This document shows, in pieces, positions 11,121 through 22,495 of a stretch of 64,000 bases of DNA. Origin of the DNA: Acanthaster planci (lineage: Eukaryota > Echinodermata > Asteroidea > Valvatida > Acanthasteridae); NCBI RefSeq assembly GCF_001949145.1, contig NW_019091368.1, forward strand, positions 3,248,448 to 3,312,447. The letters run 5' to 3'. The position numbers were made by a program, and so were the translations under genes. The stretch's first letter is position 1. Each line of letters opens with the position of its first letter. The notes under the pieces were generated by a model, which saw nothing but the letters and a program-made list of their open reading frames with translations, did not search any database and had not been told where the DNA came from.

Positions 11121-14100
11121 CTAAGGAAATAATAAACAGAGAAAAAATGAATAAAAATACTTTTTTTAAACAAAGGGCAACATGACATATACACATGTGC
11201 ATGTCCCAGCGGCGTGTCCAGGTTTGGGGTCGACGAGGGGTAAAGTGGTGACTTTTTTCTTAACGACGATAATCTTTTATTGTTTTTATCGATAAACGAA
11301 TCTTCGCCTTCTCCCCCCCCAGAAAAAGGATAGTGCCGTTTCTGAAGTTTGTCCAGTTCCTCCAACAGACGACATGTTTCCAGAAGGCAACCAACGATGC
11401 GACCAACCTCGATGGGCTGGTCGCGAATAGTTGACCAAACCAGTTCAACTATTGTCGCCTAGCGTGCGTTCGATCACAGTTAGTCGAACTATGGTCCTTG
11501 ATCGAACTTCCAATGTTGCATGATGCCATACCACATGGTCACTGCTGCGTAGACCTATGCCACTTGTGTTCTGGCTTGTCATTGACTTGAAACATGTAAA
11601 CTAGATAGGTTTGCGGTAGCACCATGGATATATCTCCCTTTTTTAGTATAAAACCCCAAGTACTCAAAAGAGAGTATTGCTACCTCCACCATGAAAAGCT
11701 TCAAATCTCATCTGACTTGAAACATTCAGTATAAGTACCTCTGATTATGTAGTTGGTCGTTTGAAGTTTGATAAACCTTTGAAATTCTCCTTTTTCAGCT
11801 ATTTTACAGGGCGTACATGAACACCTGAACGATATTTGATAGAAAATGAGTATCACACAACAGCAGACGAACAGAAAGAGACACAGACAGTCAGGCAGCC
11901 CAACTGACGAAGAGACGTGAAAAGGTCTGAAACACACACACACACACGCACAAAACGTTAGCATTTAAGGGTTTTCAATGGCAGAAATATTGTGTGTCTA
12001 TGAATTTATGTTATGGGAATGTAATGGTACTCGTGAGGTAAAGCTTAATATGCTTTAGACCACCAAGAAAAGAGGAAACCATTCAAAGAGGAAACAAAAT
12101 TTGGGGAACAAAATCCGTCCTGTTGAGCGGATTCTCGTTTTATCGTGCAGTATATCCAATGTGCACTTAGACATTTTGTTTTATGCGAAGTGTACGTGCT
12201 CTTTTAACTCATGGACTGCCGCTTCACTGGTTCTTCCATTGCATTATACACAATTGAACCGGCACCACCAATAACCAGGTGGAAACAAAATGGCTGTTGG
12301 TGGAGTAGAGCGTGCAACTACTGTATGGATGTACTGGCCCGTGTGCACCACAGCATACAATGTACACATGCCAGTTTATTTCTAGCAACAGTAACATTTA
12401 TGTGGCAACTCTCTTTATACACGGCTCTGGCAATAACCGCAGATGTCTATAGACAGACTTACGACATGAGCGTCTCAAAAATTGTTGGAACCAAAATGAT
12501 GGATTACGCGTGGACACGAGGACAATAAGCGAACAGCTCCATGTCTATATACAGCTCAGGCAATAACCAGGGCCCGATTTCACGGCGCTGCTTACCGCAA
12601 GCGAAAAAAATCGGCGCTTCCCGCAGCAGAAAATTCTGCGCTTACGCCGAACGTATTTCACGGTTTAGCGAGGAATTGCGCATGCACACATCCCGTAACT
12701 AAAGATTCTGTGCTTAGTGGTTGAGCGCAGAATTTTTCTGCTTGCGCGGTTAGCTCAGAATGGAGATCGTAAGCGCGGAATTCTGCGGTAAGCAGCGCCA
12801 TGAAATTGGGCCATTAAATATAGACTGGTTGCCTGCCTTGTATGTACTACAGGAAGCTGTGCAACTTCTCCTAAAGTGAAGCATGGTGTCATGTCGACGA
12901 CGCATGCACCACGCACACGTCCGTTATTTTTCAAACAGTCCACGAACTGAAGTTGTGCAAAACTTGAAATTAACAAAATTTCCTTTAATCCAAGAAAAAT
13001 ATTCATGGAACTGTTTCAGGAAGATGCATGTGAGGAAATAAGCAAAGATTTACACATGTTGTATTTGCGAAAATTATTGATGGTTCCCATTAACGAAATA
13101 TTTTCGATAAGTGTAGGCCAGTTTTGGAAATGTTTGGAAATTTTAGTCATGTGACAGTGGCGGCTACTGTGTACGAGACCTAACGATTTCTCAAAATAGT
13201 CGGTTTCATTTGGTGCGGGAACCAGACTAAGACACCTTCGCACCTGAGCTGCCGCGGGGCGGTCCACAGTTCCTCCGGCTGCAGGGGCGAGTTCTCGTGG
13301 AGGGACCGCGGCAAAACCGCCCACCGTTTGCCGGCGAAGGAGCGGTACAAGAACGGTTGCTCATCTGGAAGGAGTTGGGCATACATGGGTCTGTCTGGTT
13401 GCATTCAGACCATTCACTCCAGCCGGTCCACCTTCCGTGGACCGGGGAAAAGACAGCTGAGGAACAGAAAGAACGAGACACTTGGTTCATTTTGAAGTCA
13501 GCATCGTCCAGTTCTAGAAAGGTTCGTATCTGCGACACGGTTTATGAGGAACATTGTAACCTGAATAATGAAAACCACTTTATTCGATAGTTTTTGTATT
13601 TCTTAGCTTAGAGGCTTGGACGGCTGGAATGAGATTTTTTTCAAATTGTAATTTCCCCCAAAAGTCGCATCAACACAAACGCACTAAATGCATCGCGACA
13701 TCCAGTTATGTAAATCCTTAGAACTAGCGGGAAATTTATGAGACGACGAAATTTGAGTGCGAATTGTTCATGATATATTTCCACGCTATAACATGAGCTG
13801 AGTATTTGCCAAAGGCTCTATTATATATAACATTGTGACAGCTCCATCCTTCTTGGTGATGGTATTAAATCCTTTGAGGGCATCCTCAGTGTTATACACA
13901 TTGTTACTGCAATCCACGAACGTCTTGTTTTGAGACTATAGCGCATGTTTTATTTCTCCCAAAGGACATTCTGCAGTACCTATACAAGTAACATTGGTGT
14001 CACATGGGACAGTCTCTTCCTCACTCGTGTCGTTACAAGCGAGCTCTTTCACACACGGGACAGCCTCTGCCTCACTCGTGTAGTTACAAGCGAGCTCTTT

Positions 14101-17100
14101 CACACATGGAACAGCCTCGTCCTCACTCGTGCTGTTACGAGCGAGCTCTCGTAGACATGTCCTTGTCCTTGTCTTATTCCCGATCCCACATTGGGCCGAG
14201 CAGTTGGACCACGTGCCCCACTCACTCCACGTTACATTATCTGTCACATCAAAACAGCCACACAATACCATCTTACTATTTTCAGACCATATCTATATAA
14301 CTTTGAAAACCACGCCACCTCTCGCAAAGTTTTAAGTATCGAATGGTTCCGAGCTTGGTTTTTCGGTGTTATGTGAATCGTTACGATGTTCCGAGGCAGA
14401 AACAGAGCCGTTGTGGGGAACCTTTTCCTATCTTTGAACTTAAAAGGACAAACCATTGAAAAACCAGAAATGTAAAGGCCTTTGGCGATCAGGCCGTTCT
14501 TTGCGTGAAGTCTTGATAGACGCAAGGGCGCCACCTTTTTATGGCCCAGGAGAACACGGGCGCCCTCTACTCCCTAAGCAATATCGTCATGTGTCTGTTT
14601 GATACAGTGTGGTTACAAAGAAAACAGTGTCTAAAATGATGAGACTTGCCATAGTTTGTTGAACCGTTCGAAGCTTGTCCTACATCCAGGATCATCTCGA
14701 AGGACTCCATCGGGACGGGTCCATGCTCAGTTTCCTGTGGAGTGGGCCGCGGAGGCTCATTCTCAGCACAGGCGGCTTCGCAACGCTTGCCGTTTGCCCT
14801 GTGGGACCAACCACTGCCTCCCGCTCTGCAGCAGGTCGCGGGATCCCATTGGGTCAAATTCTGAGCGGGAGCTATTTTGTCCCTACACTTGCCCCTCTTT
14901 CCGATGGGTGTGCGGTGGCTGAAGCAAAAGAAGTTGCGATCTGATGGTGAAACCAAACATCAGTGCGATGGGTCATTAAAAAAAACGCCACCTGTCCTTG
15001 ATGCTGTTAGGATGTTGCATGCTTGTGAAGAGACATGCAGTTTCGGTGAATCCTATGCAACCTGAAGCAAACAAACTAAGCTGAAAACTGAACGTGTTTG
15101 AATGACACGGAGTGACACGATGGACAGACGCTGAGAGACAACGACACAGACCGTCACTATCACAGGTGCCTACACAGTGCCTCAGTAGTAACAAAACATG
15201 GTAAACAAAGACGAGGCCAGATCGACTAGACAAAGGACGAAGTGTGCATAACACAGTGGAAACAGTTTACGCTGGACAGGACCAAAAACAGCGTCATCGT
15301 GGACATTTAGTGAGACTAACACTAACCCATTTTTTTGCTCGAGACAAAACTTATCCCTTGACACATTATGTTTTTCGCTTTTTAAATGCTAAGATTTTTG
15401 ACAGGAATGCGACGACGAATTACTTAAGTTTGCGCATTGCGTTTAGTATTGTAAAAGTCGATCGTTCATTCATCTTCGATTCCTCGTTTACTTCGAACTT
15501 CCAGTAACAAGATATGATAAACATCTTACGTTCAAGTCGATCAGTCCCTTCTACTGCGGGCCCCCTACTTACAACCACAGTTGGCGGGGTTTGACCTTCA
15601 GTGCCAAGGGTTGTGTTATTTTAAAACTTCCGACCAACACGGAAATCTCTATGAGAAGTCGATGGTAGTGAATTTGTCACAGCCGACCAAGTTTCGATCA
15701 AAACAAGGAAGACCCAGGGATATGGAATTTATACTTTTGGTACTAAATCTGACCGTGAGTAATTTCTGTGCTGGTGCACATCAAGTGCCGATTGTAAAAC
15801 AAAGGAGGAATAAGAACACAGCCCATCAAAATGTGCCGTCACAGGAACTCGTCGCGTGGGGCTTTATCCAGCTTATTTCCTGGGACACCAGTAAAGCGAT
15901 GTGAAGATGGTTGATGCGTCAACTACACTGTCGTTTGGGTGCTCCAAGCCGAACGAAGCCGGACATAAACTGTGCAGTGTAGAGGGCAGCTGTAAAACGT
16001 ATGTCCATTTTTATTCACAGTACAGGGTGCATAGGCTACAATACGGTCCAGACTGTCTGCGTTTGCTCTGGTGCCGAACAGTGAATCCGACAATAAAGGC
16101 GCCTTTCCCCGTGTACGTTTTTTGGGTGCGCTGCGTGCACGATGCATTCGTCTGTTTCACTTTCACCGACACCAAATCGACTCCACTAACATAACACTCG
16201 TGTGCGCCTTAAGGTGCCTTTTCATACGCGCGTCAACACATTGGGCCAAACGTTGCGTATCCGTCAAAATCGCTCCCGGTGCGATTTTGACGGCACTAAC
16301 GCAAAGCACACGTGTGTTAATGGAATTAATTTTTGCGTCTGTGAAAGTGAAACGAACGAACGCATCGTGTACGCAACGCACCCAAAAAGTCTATGGAAAT
16401 GAAGTGAACAGCCTTGGTCGAGGCTAACCCTACGTATACGTTTGTATTCAGTCCAACGGGTACACAAAATTTAATCCAAATAAATTCTGGAGCCATCTGG
16501 TCCTCAATTCTCGATTGCCACCTTGTGTTTCACAAAATGAACCACGTGACTTTATTTATGGTTCTGGTCATACTGACTTGTGTCGTTTCCATTCCCCCCC
16601 CCATGGTCAATGGAAGGGAATATTATGTTGTAAGTAAATCCCACCGAGGATTTTGAGAATCTTGGATTTCATTTGACTTGCATGCATACTCATCAGTGTA
16701 GTTTTTAAATATTTTCCACACTTTGAATTGGATTTTCATTTTTTAAATTAGTCGCTGCACTGACCACCGAGCTTTAGCGAAGAAATATGAGAATTTGCCC
16801 CACAGCTTCTGGTTAATTTCGAGAATAGAAATGAATGGCGTGATGAGCGGTCCAACGTTTCCAAAGAGCTTCCCGATAAACCGTCTCTCTGAAGAGAATC
16901 AACTAAACTATACCTCGGATAAAGTGGAGGAAGAAATGTGTGCCAATGGCCGGGAAGATCGCTGCTTACGATAAACATCGACAAGTGCGTTGAATATACG
17001 GGGATGCGTTCAATAAACATTCGAAATCGCCCAACCCGTTGCCCATAACGACCGCAGATCTTAGACGGCGAAGATACATTAATAGTGGCGAAGGCAAAGG

Positions 17101-19385
17101 AGATGATACTCGCCAGCATGACTCTTCGATGTAAAAGCTGACAGAAATCGGCAAATATCCATTACCAAGAAGCAGAGCTGCATGAACTGCACGGTAGCAT
17201 GCTTACACAAGCGATAAGATCTTTTATTGCTTGTTACTGTTGGACTTCATGCATACAAATATGCGTCGCCGTCTCATCGATGGATCTGGGGTTGAGCCGG
17301 GAGAGCATTTTTTTTGGGGGGGGGAATAGTGAGGAAAGGCGACTTGAAGGAGCATTTCACTAAAATGCCCTCATACTTAATCTCATCTCTCACTACGGCC
17401 TTACAAAGTTACATTAAGAAGTTTCCAGAATGTTGCCCCCTTCACCGAAAACGTGAGCCGATTTTCATAATTGGAGTGCTGGCCAGCGCTAGTTGAAGCC
17501 TTTTTATATTTTGTGTTGGTGTTAAGCCATGAACTAGCTGGAACGTTTCATGTGCATTCGTTTACTTGTTTTTGTGGAGTACTCAAAGGTTTTTCAAAGG
17601 CACTATTTTTTTCGTAGGCTCTTAGCACAGTGCCTACTGTGCCTATTAATAAATCAGCGCTCAGGTCCCATGATCTTGGACCAAGTCCAAGTTTGCTTCG
17701 AGTCTTCGGAATGCGAGGCAATGACCTTGGATCACCAAAAATGTTCGCTTCTGTCATTTTGAAACCAATGAATCATATCCATGGCTCAATTTCGAAAAAA
17801 AAGTGACTCGTGCGTGATTTGCGAACAACGGCTTCCGAATTGTCGGTACTCGGATGACAATACATGTATGTGTATTCACTTCAGGTTAAAACTTTTCTGA
17901 TTGGACGGATAATGAAAACAGTAGCACTAGAGCGTAAAGACAATGATACCTAGCTTGTTTGATCGAATAGGTGGCAATAATAAGTATGCTCTTCAAACGA
18001 TGTGGGTTTATCTATCCCACCCCAACTTGTGCACCGCGCTACGGTAGGGTTGCATCACCTTCTAGTGTTGCATTTCGGATGAATTATTGCTCGCGTGACT
18101 TTCGGTTGGTTCGCCAACCGTGAGGGGAGTGCAATCGATCGCTTTGTCCTCCATCAAAAACCAATCAAGCACTGGCCGTAAATTTTTGCCACTCAAAAGG
18201 AACTCTCTCCAAGTCTGTGCTATATCGCCCCAGATCGTGCATGTCTGTAATTTGAATAGTGAGCTGTCTGTCTCGATTTCACTCGGAAGGCAACACACCG
18301 TGAAATGAACACACAAAAACACACATACAATTAATTGGGTATAAATATTTAGGTGACATAAAGCCCAGTGGCCTGTCTCGTATGAAAACTGGGGTCCAGT
18401 TTTTAAGCCAAGAAAATACAAGCGCAACGCAGATGTATATCGACTCCTTTTTCGATACAATGAATCCAACTATACGGTACATTATGCATTGAAATTCGAG
18501 TATGTTGCCTTTAATTATAATTTTAGTACCATCAGGTCAAGTATGTCGACACTCGACAGAGCTTTTTTTGGGGGGGGCGTATACTGTGTCAGGATTTGTG
18601 CCTCTGGAATTTTGCTATTGGCTTCTCTCCGTATCACCCGACATGAGCAGTTTAACTGGGACTATACAGAGAAAGGACTCGGCCTACAGTGAATAAGGCC
18701 GTGTCCGAATTACTTGGCTGCGGCTGGAAATTACGCACGAGTCTATGTCAGTGGCCGTGGCCGGTTCCCATCGAGTGGTGTGTAATTTTAAGCCGCAGCC
18801 AAGAGTGTGTACAAAGCAATCTCTCTCGTTCTCTCCTAAATAGGGACAATAACAAACACATGACGCAAAATAAACAGAGACACAGACCAACAAACGGATA
18901 CACGTTTTATTACCGAGCCTAAAGCCAAGAATTACGACCACACAAACCCAATTAGGTCCAAAGATTTTACTTTGTAAACAAACTGAATGAAATGTCGCTA
19001 TTGTCTCGTGCTTCAGTTAAACCACGGAGGAGAGACAAACAGAAATCGTTTTGTTTTGAGGAAATGTCACCGAAATTCCGATGTACCTCATCTGTTATCG
19101 TAACCTTTATGTTCTTCCTCGCATCGGAACAGAGTAATAAAAGGACCACGAAAAGAAGCGCGTTACAATGGACAATTCCGCCACAGATTTGGGGGGAAAT
19201 GACTCCATGGTGCCAATTTGATTTCCTCAGCTACACACACATCATTGGAATACCCTGGGGTGTGGGATGTTAGTGTTATCGCGTACCATCTTACCTGGTT
19301 GTGACGTCACTGGATTTGAAGTCACGGATACCAGAAGCACGCACATGGTCAGCGAAAACAGCGAGGACATCGCCAAAGAAACCAT
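10972..19385 (-). CDS. Secreted TSR protein with TSR0-like N-domain, properdin-like
   Basis: Proposed coding exons in transcript order are 19385-19295 (signal peptide), 14940-14617 (TSR0-like, 3' edge uncertain), 14240-13980, 13456-13244 and 11120-10972. The sum is 1038 nt for 345 residues, with all junctions phase 1. The start context AAAATGG is strong. The signal peptide is followed by a domain with the spacing C-x12-C-x17-CC-x15-C-x3-C, close to the six-cysteine TSR0 of properdin, where it drives head-to-tail oligomerisation (family knowledge). Three TSRs follow with WSEWGTW, WTGWSEW and WSSWGEW cores. The first has three tandem 17-residue inserts; the last ends at its final cysteine. A role in alternative-pathway complement is inference. 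It could instead be a lineage-specific TSR lectin or matrix protein. Confidence 0.7.
11934..11950. repeat. CA microsatellite
   Basis: Short uninterrupted CA repeat followed by 'cgcaca'. Located in the last intron of the minus TSR gene. Confidence 0.8.
12570..12812. mobile_element. Foldback MITE, family D
   Basis: The ends 'ggcccgatttcacggcgctgc' and 'gcagcgccatgaaattgggcc' are inverted complements, and the arms continue through 'ttctgcgctta' and 'taagcgcggaattctgc'. I associate this GCCCAATTTCAT..GCTGCTTA end with abundant echinoderm foldbacks; that association is from memory. It lies in the last intron of the minus TSR gene. Confidence 0.8.
13244..13456 (-). other. TSR exon 2 of the minus gene
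   Basis: Acceptor 'tctgttcctcag', donor TCAG|GTGCGA, 213 nt, phase 1-1. The TSR has VHGRWTGWSEW, the cysteine-containing loop CNQTDPC, RSCTAPSPANGG and CSRRNC. The O-fucose SCG motif is absent. About nine residues precede the first tryptophan and ten follow the last cysteine. Confidence 0.88.
13980..14240 (-). other. TSR exon 1 of the minus gene with tandem insert
   Basis: The TSR starts NVTWSEWGTW, CSAQCGIG, TRTRTC and ends PCDTNVTC. Between RTRTC and CDTNVTC lie three copies of a 17-residue unit with consensus KELACN-x-TSE-x-E-x-VPC, replacing the usual NNPxPxxGG loop. Each copy carries one sequon (NST, NYT, NDT), and copies two and three add an extra cysteine. Donor ATAG|GTACTG, 261 nt, phase 1-1. 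Confidence 0.9.
14006..14158 (-). repeat. Three 51-bp tandem repeats inside a TSR exon
   Basis: Units start at 14006, 14057 and 14108 on the plus strand, each reading 'acagcctctgcctcactcgtg' with small changes followed by 'agcgagctct'. They are in frame and translated on the minus strand. Confidence 0.92.
14617..14940 (-). other. TSR0-like exon of the minus gene
   Basis: Acceptor 'ggtttcaccatcag', phase 1. The domain runs from FCFSHRTPIGKRGKC through a double cysteine (TCCRAGGSGW) to KRCEAAC. A Pro/Glu-rich tail follows, of which only part may be coding. The donor is unclear: CTTT|GTAACC at 14616 keeps phase 1, and AACG|GTTCAA is an alternative. The match to properdin TSR0 rests on cysteine order and the CFxxxxxxGKC start, compared from memory. 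Confidence 0.6.
16095..16395. mobile_element. Foldback MITE, family A, copy 2
   Basis: It begins 'aaaggcgcctttcccc', contains 'cactttcaccgacac', 'aaatcgactcca' and inverted 'gtgaaagtgaaacg', and ends around 'cacccaaaaagtctatgg'. The centre has 'ccgtcaaaatcgc' facing 'gcgattttgacgg'. Shared blocks with 2627-2832 show one family. Intronic to the minus TSR gene. Confidence 0.7.
16537..16629 (+). other. Orphan signal-peptide-like exon candidate
   Basis: An ATG opens 31 codons with a hydrophobic core (LFMVLVILTCVVS) and a short mature start, followed directly by the consensus donor GTAAGT in phase 0. It lies antisense within the long intron of the minus TSR gene. I found no downstream partner exon, so this may be chance or the first exon of a small nested secreted-peptide gene. 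Confidence 0.25.
18705..18812. mobile_element. Short foldback with CTTGGCTGCGGCT arms
   Basis: 'ttacttggctgcggct' plus 'aaattac' at the left pairs with 'gtaatttt' plus 'agccgcagccaag' at the right. Non-coding, about 100 bp, in intron 1 of the minus TSR gene. Confidence 0.6.
19295..19385 (-). other. Signal-peptide exon of the minus TSR gene
   Basis: The exon encodes 30 residues plus one base with a hydrophobic core (LFSLTMCVLLVSV), followed by donor CAG|GTAAGA. Phase 1 joins the TSR0-like exon at 14940. An in-frame TAA lies upstream of the ATG. A second open frame over the same exon (from ATG 19536) overlaps it in another phase and looks like an upstream ORF. Confidence 0.6.
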
Positions 19386-22366
19386 TTTCTCCTGCTTGTA
19401 GATCTGAGGCCGGAATCGGATTTCGAAGAGCTGACAGCAGCGTTATAGTCCCGAATCTGCTTCGACGGTTGACACTTTCAATAATCCCACGTTCTCTTCC
19501 ACTGGTCTCTCTTTTCTCACTGCTGGAATTGTCCATCCACGACACTTTTATAGACTTGGGAGTGCAGTGTGTGCACATTTACACACGTGCGTAATAACCT
19601 TGTACTTCCGTCAGTGGCTCATAGCTTATGACGCAAGCGCTTGCAGATCGGCCAATCACAATGCAACTGACCACTTCGCGTGCACGGACATCCGGGGGTG
19701 GGGGACTTATCATCACAGCTAGAAATCGGAAGATACCACTGGAATCTGTAAGCAAGAGATACTGCATTTCCAGATTCAAGAGCAAAGGAGTTGTTTCTGG
19801 AAGCAACGGGCGAAACTAACGATAATTTCTGTCCATCTCAAGGATTTGTGTGGGCTTAAACAACACAACTTCGAACGTGCAATTCCCGAGTCCCTTTGGA
19901 CCACCGGGCTCCCAGGTTTCTTTTCTTCTGTTGCAAGGATGGTCTTCTGGGGGCATTAAATATTCAAAATGCATCATACAAATCTGAAATTCAACAAGTG
20001 ATAAAAACCAAACTACAGTGCAAGTATCATTGTAATGAAAAGATAGATCATAGTTATTACAGGGAGGATCAAACAGTAAATCCGCATTGAACCAATTATT
20101 GGATTTTTTTAAAAGAACATTTCAAAAGATAAACAAGTTATTACATTTGTTTTATTTCGGAGTGTTGAACCGAAAAATCTTCGAAAGAGAACCTTATGGA
20201 GTTAACGCAACTGTGGAATTGTGCATAACATATTTTAAAGCTACTTTGTTTCTTTTCCTCGTGTTATGTATATCTCTAAAGCCTCCTCATCGACCCCTCA
20301 AAGATGTTGCCAAGTTTGACACTGTGAAGATAAGAATGAACACCAAGGTTACGTTGCCCCCCCCATCCGGGCGGATGCCAGACGAAGCTATAAAGCAGAG
20401 AGTTGAAAAAGTGTTCAACATTGACGGATTTGTATAGCAAAAAGTTGTCGTGACGTCACGCTTTCGAGCACGAATTGGCACTTTGTGGATGTAGGAGGAA
20501 TATATCGATAATCCAGACGAAGAAGTGGCCAGGATCAATGGCGGATCCAGAACCACAAGGCGGGGGTGTCGGTGGGAAGAAATTTGGAAATTTTATGATT
20601 TTACCTTGTAAGGCCTTTCTAGGAGGTACGGCTACATTTTGGAACCTTTTACACGCTCTGTAGGGAAATGAGACCCCCCCCCAAAAAAAAGAATGAAGAT
20701 AAAAAACTCAACAATTTTCTCATTACTAAAAAAAACCTTTTTTTCAATTTCCCCTGGATTTGCCAATGGCTGGGATTTGAACCGGGGATTGAACGTGATA
20801 CACCTGAAACCTAGCCAACCTGACCCACGATCCACTGAAGAGTCAAACCTTGGAACGAGTAAACATCCCTTCTGGTTAAATCGCACTAAAAAGATGCACC
20901 GCTTAAACTTTTAGATTTGTCCACGCTTTTCTGGACCCTAACAGAGAGCGGTGTCACTATAATGTCATTCCGGGAGCACGATCATGTCACTATTCAGTTT
21001 TTCTGTTCCAATTGTGAACATAAAATTTGCTTCGTTGAGGCTGCGGGGGGGGGGGGCTCGTCGGCTTGTCGCCGACACAATGAAACACCGGAGAAAGTGA
21101 AATTTAAGACAGCAAATCTAACACATTCACATCGTGGGGGGACGGGGTGAACGGCAGACAGTTGAAGTTGTCATTTTAAGAGGTTGAATTTCGAGTGGAA
21201 CTAAATCAGTGCTGGAAAATCTCAGTAGTCTTGCACAATTTGAGAAACTCCGTTCAGTTAATGCAACGGCACACTCAACCTTGTCTTCATGTGCTGTCCG
21301 ATCGTTTTTCAATCGCGTGTTTCAAAGTATTGTGCCACTGATGTTTTGCTGCTGTTGGTTGCCGGCATTGGTCCAAATAATCAGAAAGACCAAGGAACCG
21401 AACACAGGCGTCGATGGGATATAGGTGGCCGAAGTAAGCGGAAACTTAGCCTAAATGTCAAGCCAGTTTTATCTGCGTTTGGAGATAATGATGGCAGAAG
21501 ATAGGACATCAGGTGCGGTGGACTTTTGACTATTAAAGGCTATCAGGGGGTAATCGCGGTCGCGCAGGGATTGTTTGGGTCGAGGACTGCATTATACCAT
21601 TCTACCTCCATGATTATACAGAGATAAATGTGCAAGTTTATCGCTGTGATTTCACGACAGACGATCCGAGAATATTGGTACAAAGAAACGCTTTGAAGCC
21701 AGGAATTTACAGGTATCAACGTTCAATAGATGCGACTAACACAACGAAACATTGAAACATTATGAGTCTTGTATGTCTCACTGAAAATAGTAAACGTTGT
21801 CGTTTAATGATTAGTTGAACAGTGACTCCATAACAATTATTAGGCCTATCTAGGAATAGTTCATTTTGGGATATCCGTGAGTGCCAGTTTCTGTAATTGG
21901 CGTTTCCAGAATAATCCACTATTACCAACATTTGGTCTGTGTGACAGTATCACACACACATAGGATATCTATTCATAGGCACGTTGTACGTATATTTGCT
22001 CTAGAAGGTTACTGATTACTTGCATACGCTCACTAATGTGTAAAACATGGCCGGAACATGGGAAGTCATTTGGTTGTGATTTTTGTGGAGATTACGCCAT
22101 TTCGTAACTTCGACATGGAAGAGCCGGGTGAACGCGTACACAAGATCATACATTCAATCGATAAAGTCTAATTGTATAGATGTCTTAGCAGAAACCATAT
22201 TGATATTATAGATTGAAGAAAATCTTCAGATCAAATTCAAGACCCATAGAATTAATATAACGGCACTATACCTCAGGATGGTCTTAATAAATTTATGGTA
22301 ATTCATCGTATTAAAACAAACGGAAAAACAAAATCTTTTTGATTCTTTGCAAATTTCCAAGCGGGG

Positions 22367-22495
22367 ATGGAGATTCTGGGACAGTTTTTACTTCATTTCT
22401 ATAGCCTGTTTCTTGCATTTCTCTACATCATGGGGAACTGCAAGTTTAGTGATGGACATAAATATGAATATGTTGGGCGAATACTTCCTAAACTG
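22367..22495 (+). other. Candidate secreted-protein first exon
   Basis: ATG, a long hydrophobic stretch (FLLHFYSLFLAFLYIMG), then CKFSDGHKYEYVGRILPKL and a possible donor GTACGA, phase 0. The motif DGHKYEYVGR recalls the first strand of vitellogenin/apolipophorin-type lipid-transfer modules. I found no continuation, so treat this as a weak candidate. Confidence 0.2.

Noticed and set aside
14712-14770. Plus-strand peptide GTGPCSVSCGVGRGG, opposite the TSR0-like exon, looks like a TSR core
   Set aside because: The WxxW part and the RxRxC strand are missing in every plus frame, and the opposite strand has a better supported exon with correct acceptor and phase. Treated as chance complementarity.
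18062-18469. 135-codon minus-strand open frame inside intron 1 of the minus TSR gene
   Set aside because: The end (TWREFLLSGKNLRPVLDW) is protein-like, but there is no recognised family, no clear acceptor and no frame link to the neighbouring exons. Insufficient to call.
20087-20437. 116-codon plus-strand open frame with a hydrophobic segment
   Set aside because: The C-terminal half looks somewhat protein-like, but I recognise no family and the start is AT-rich without splice sites that I trust.
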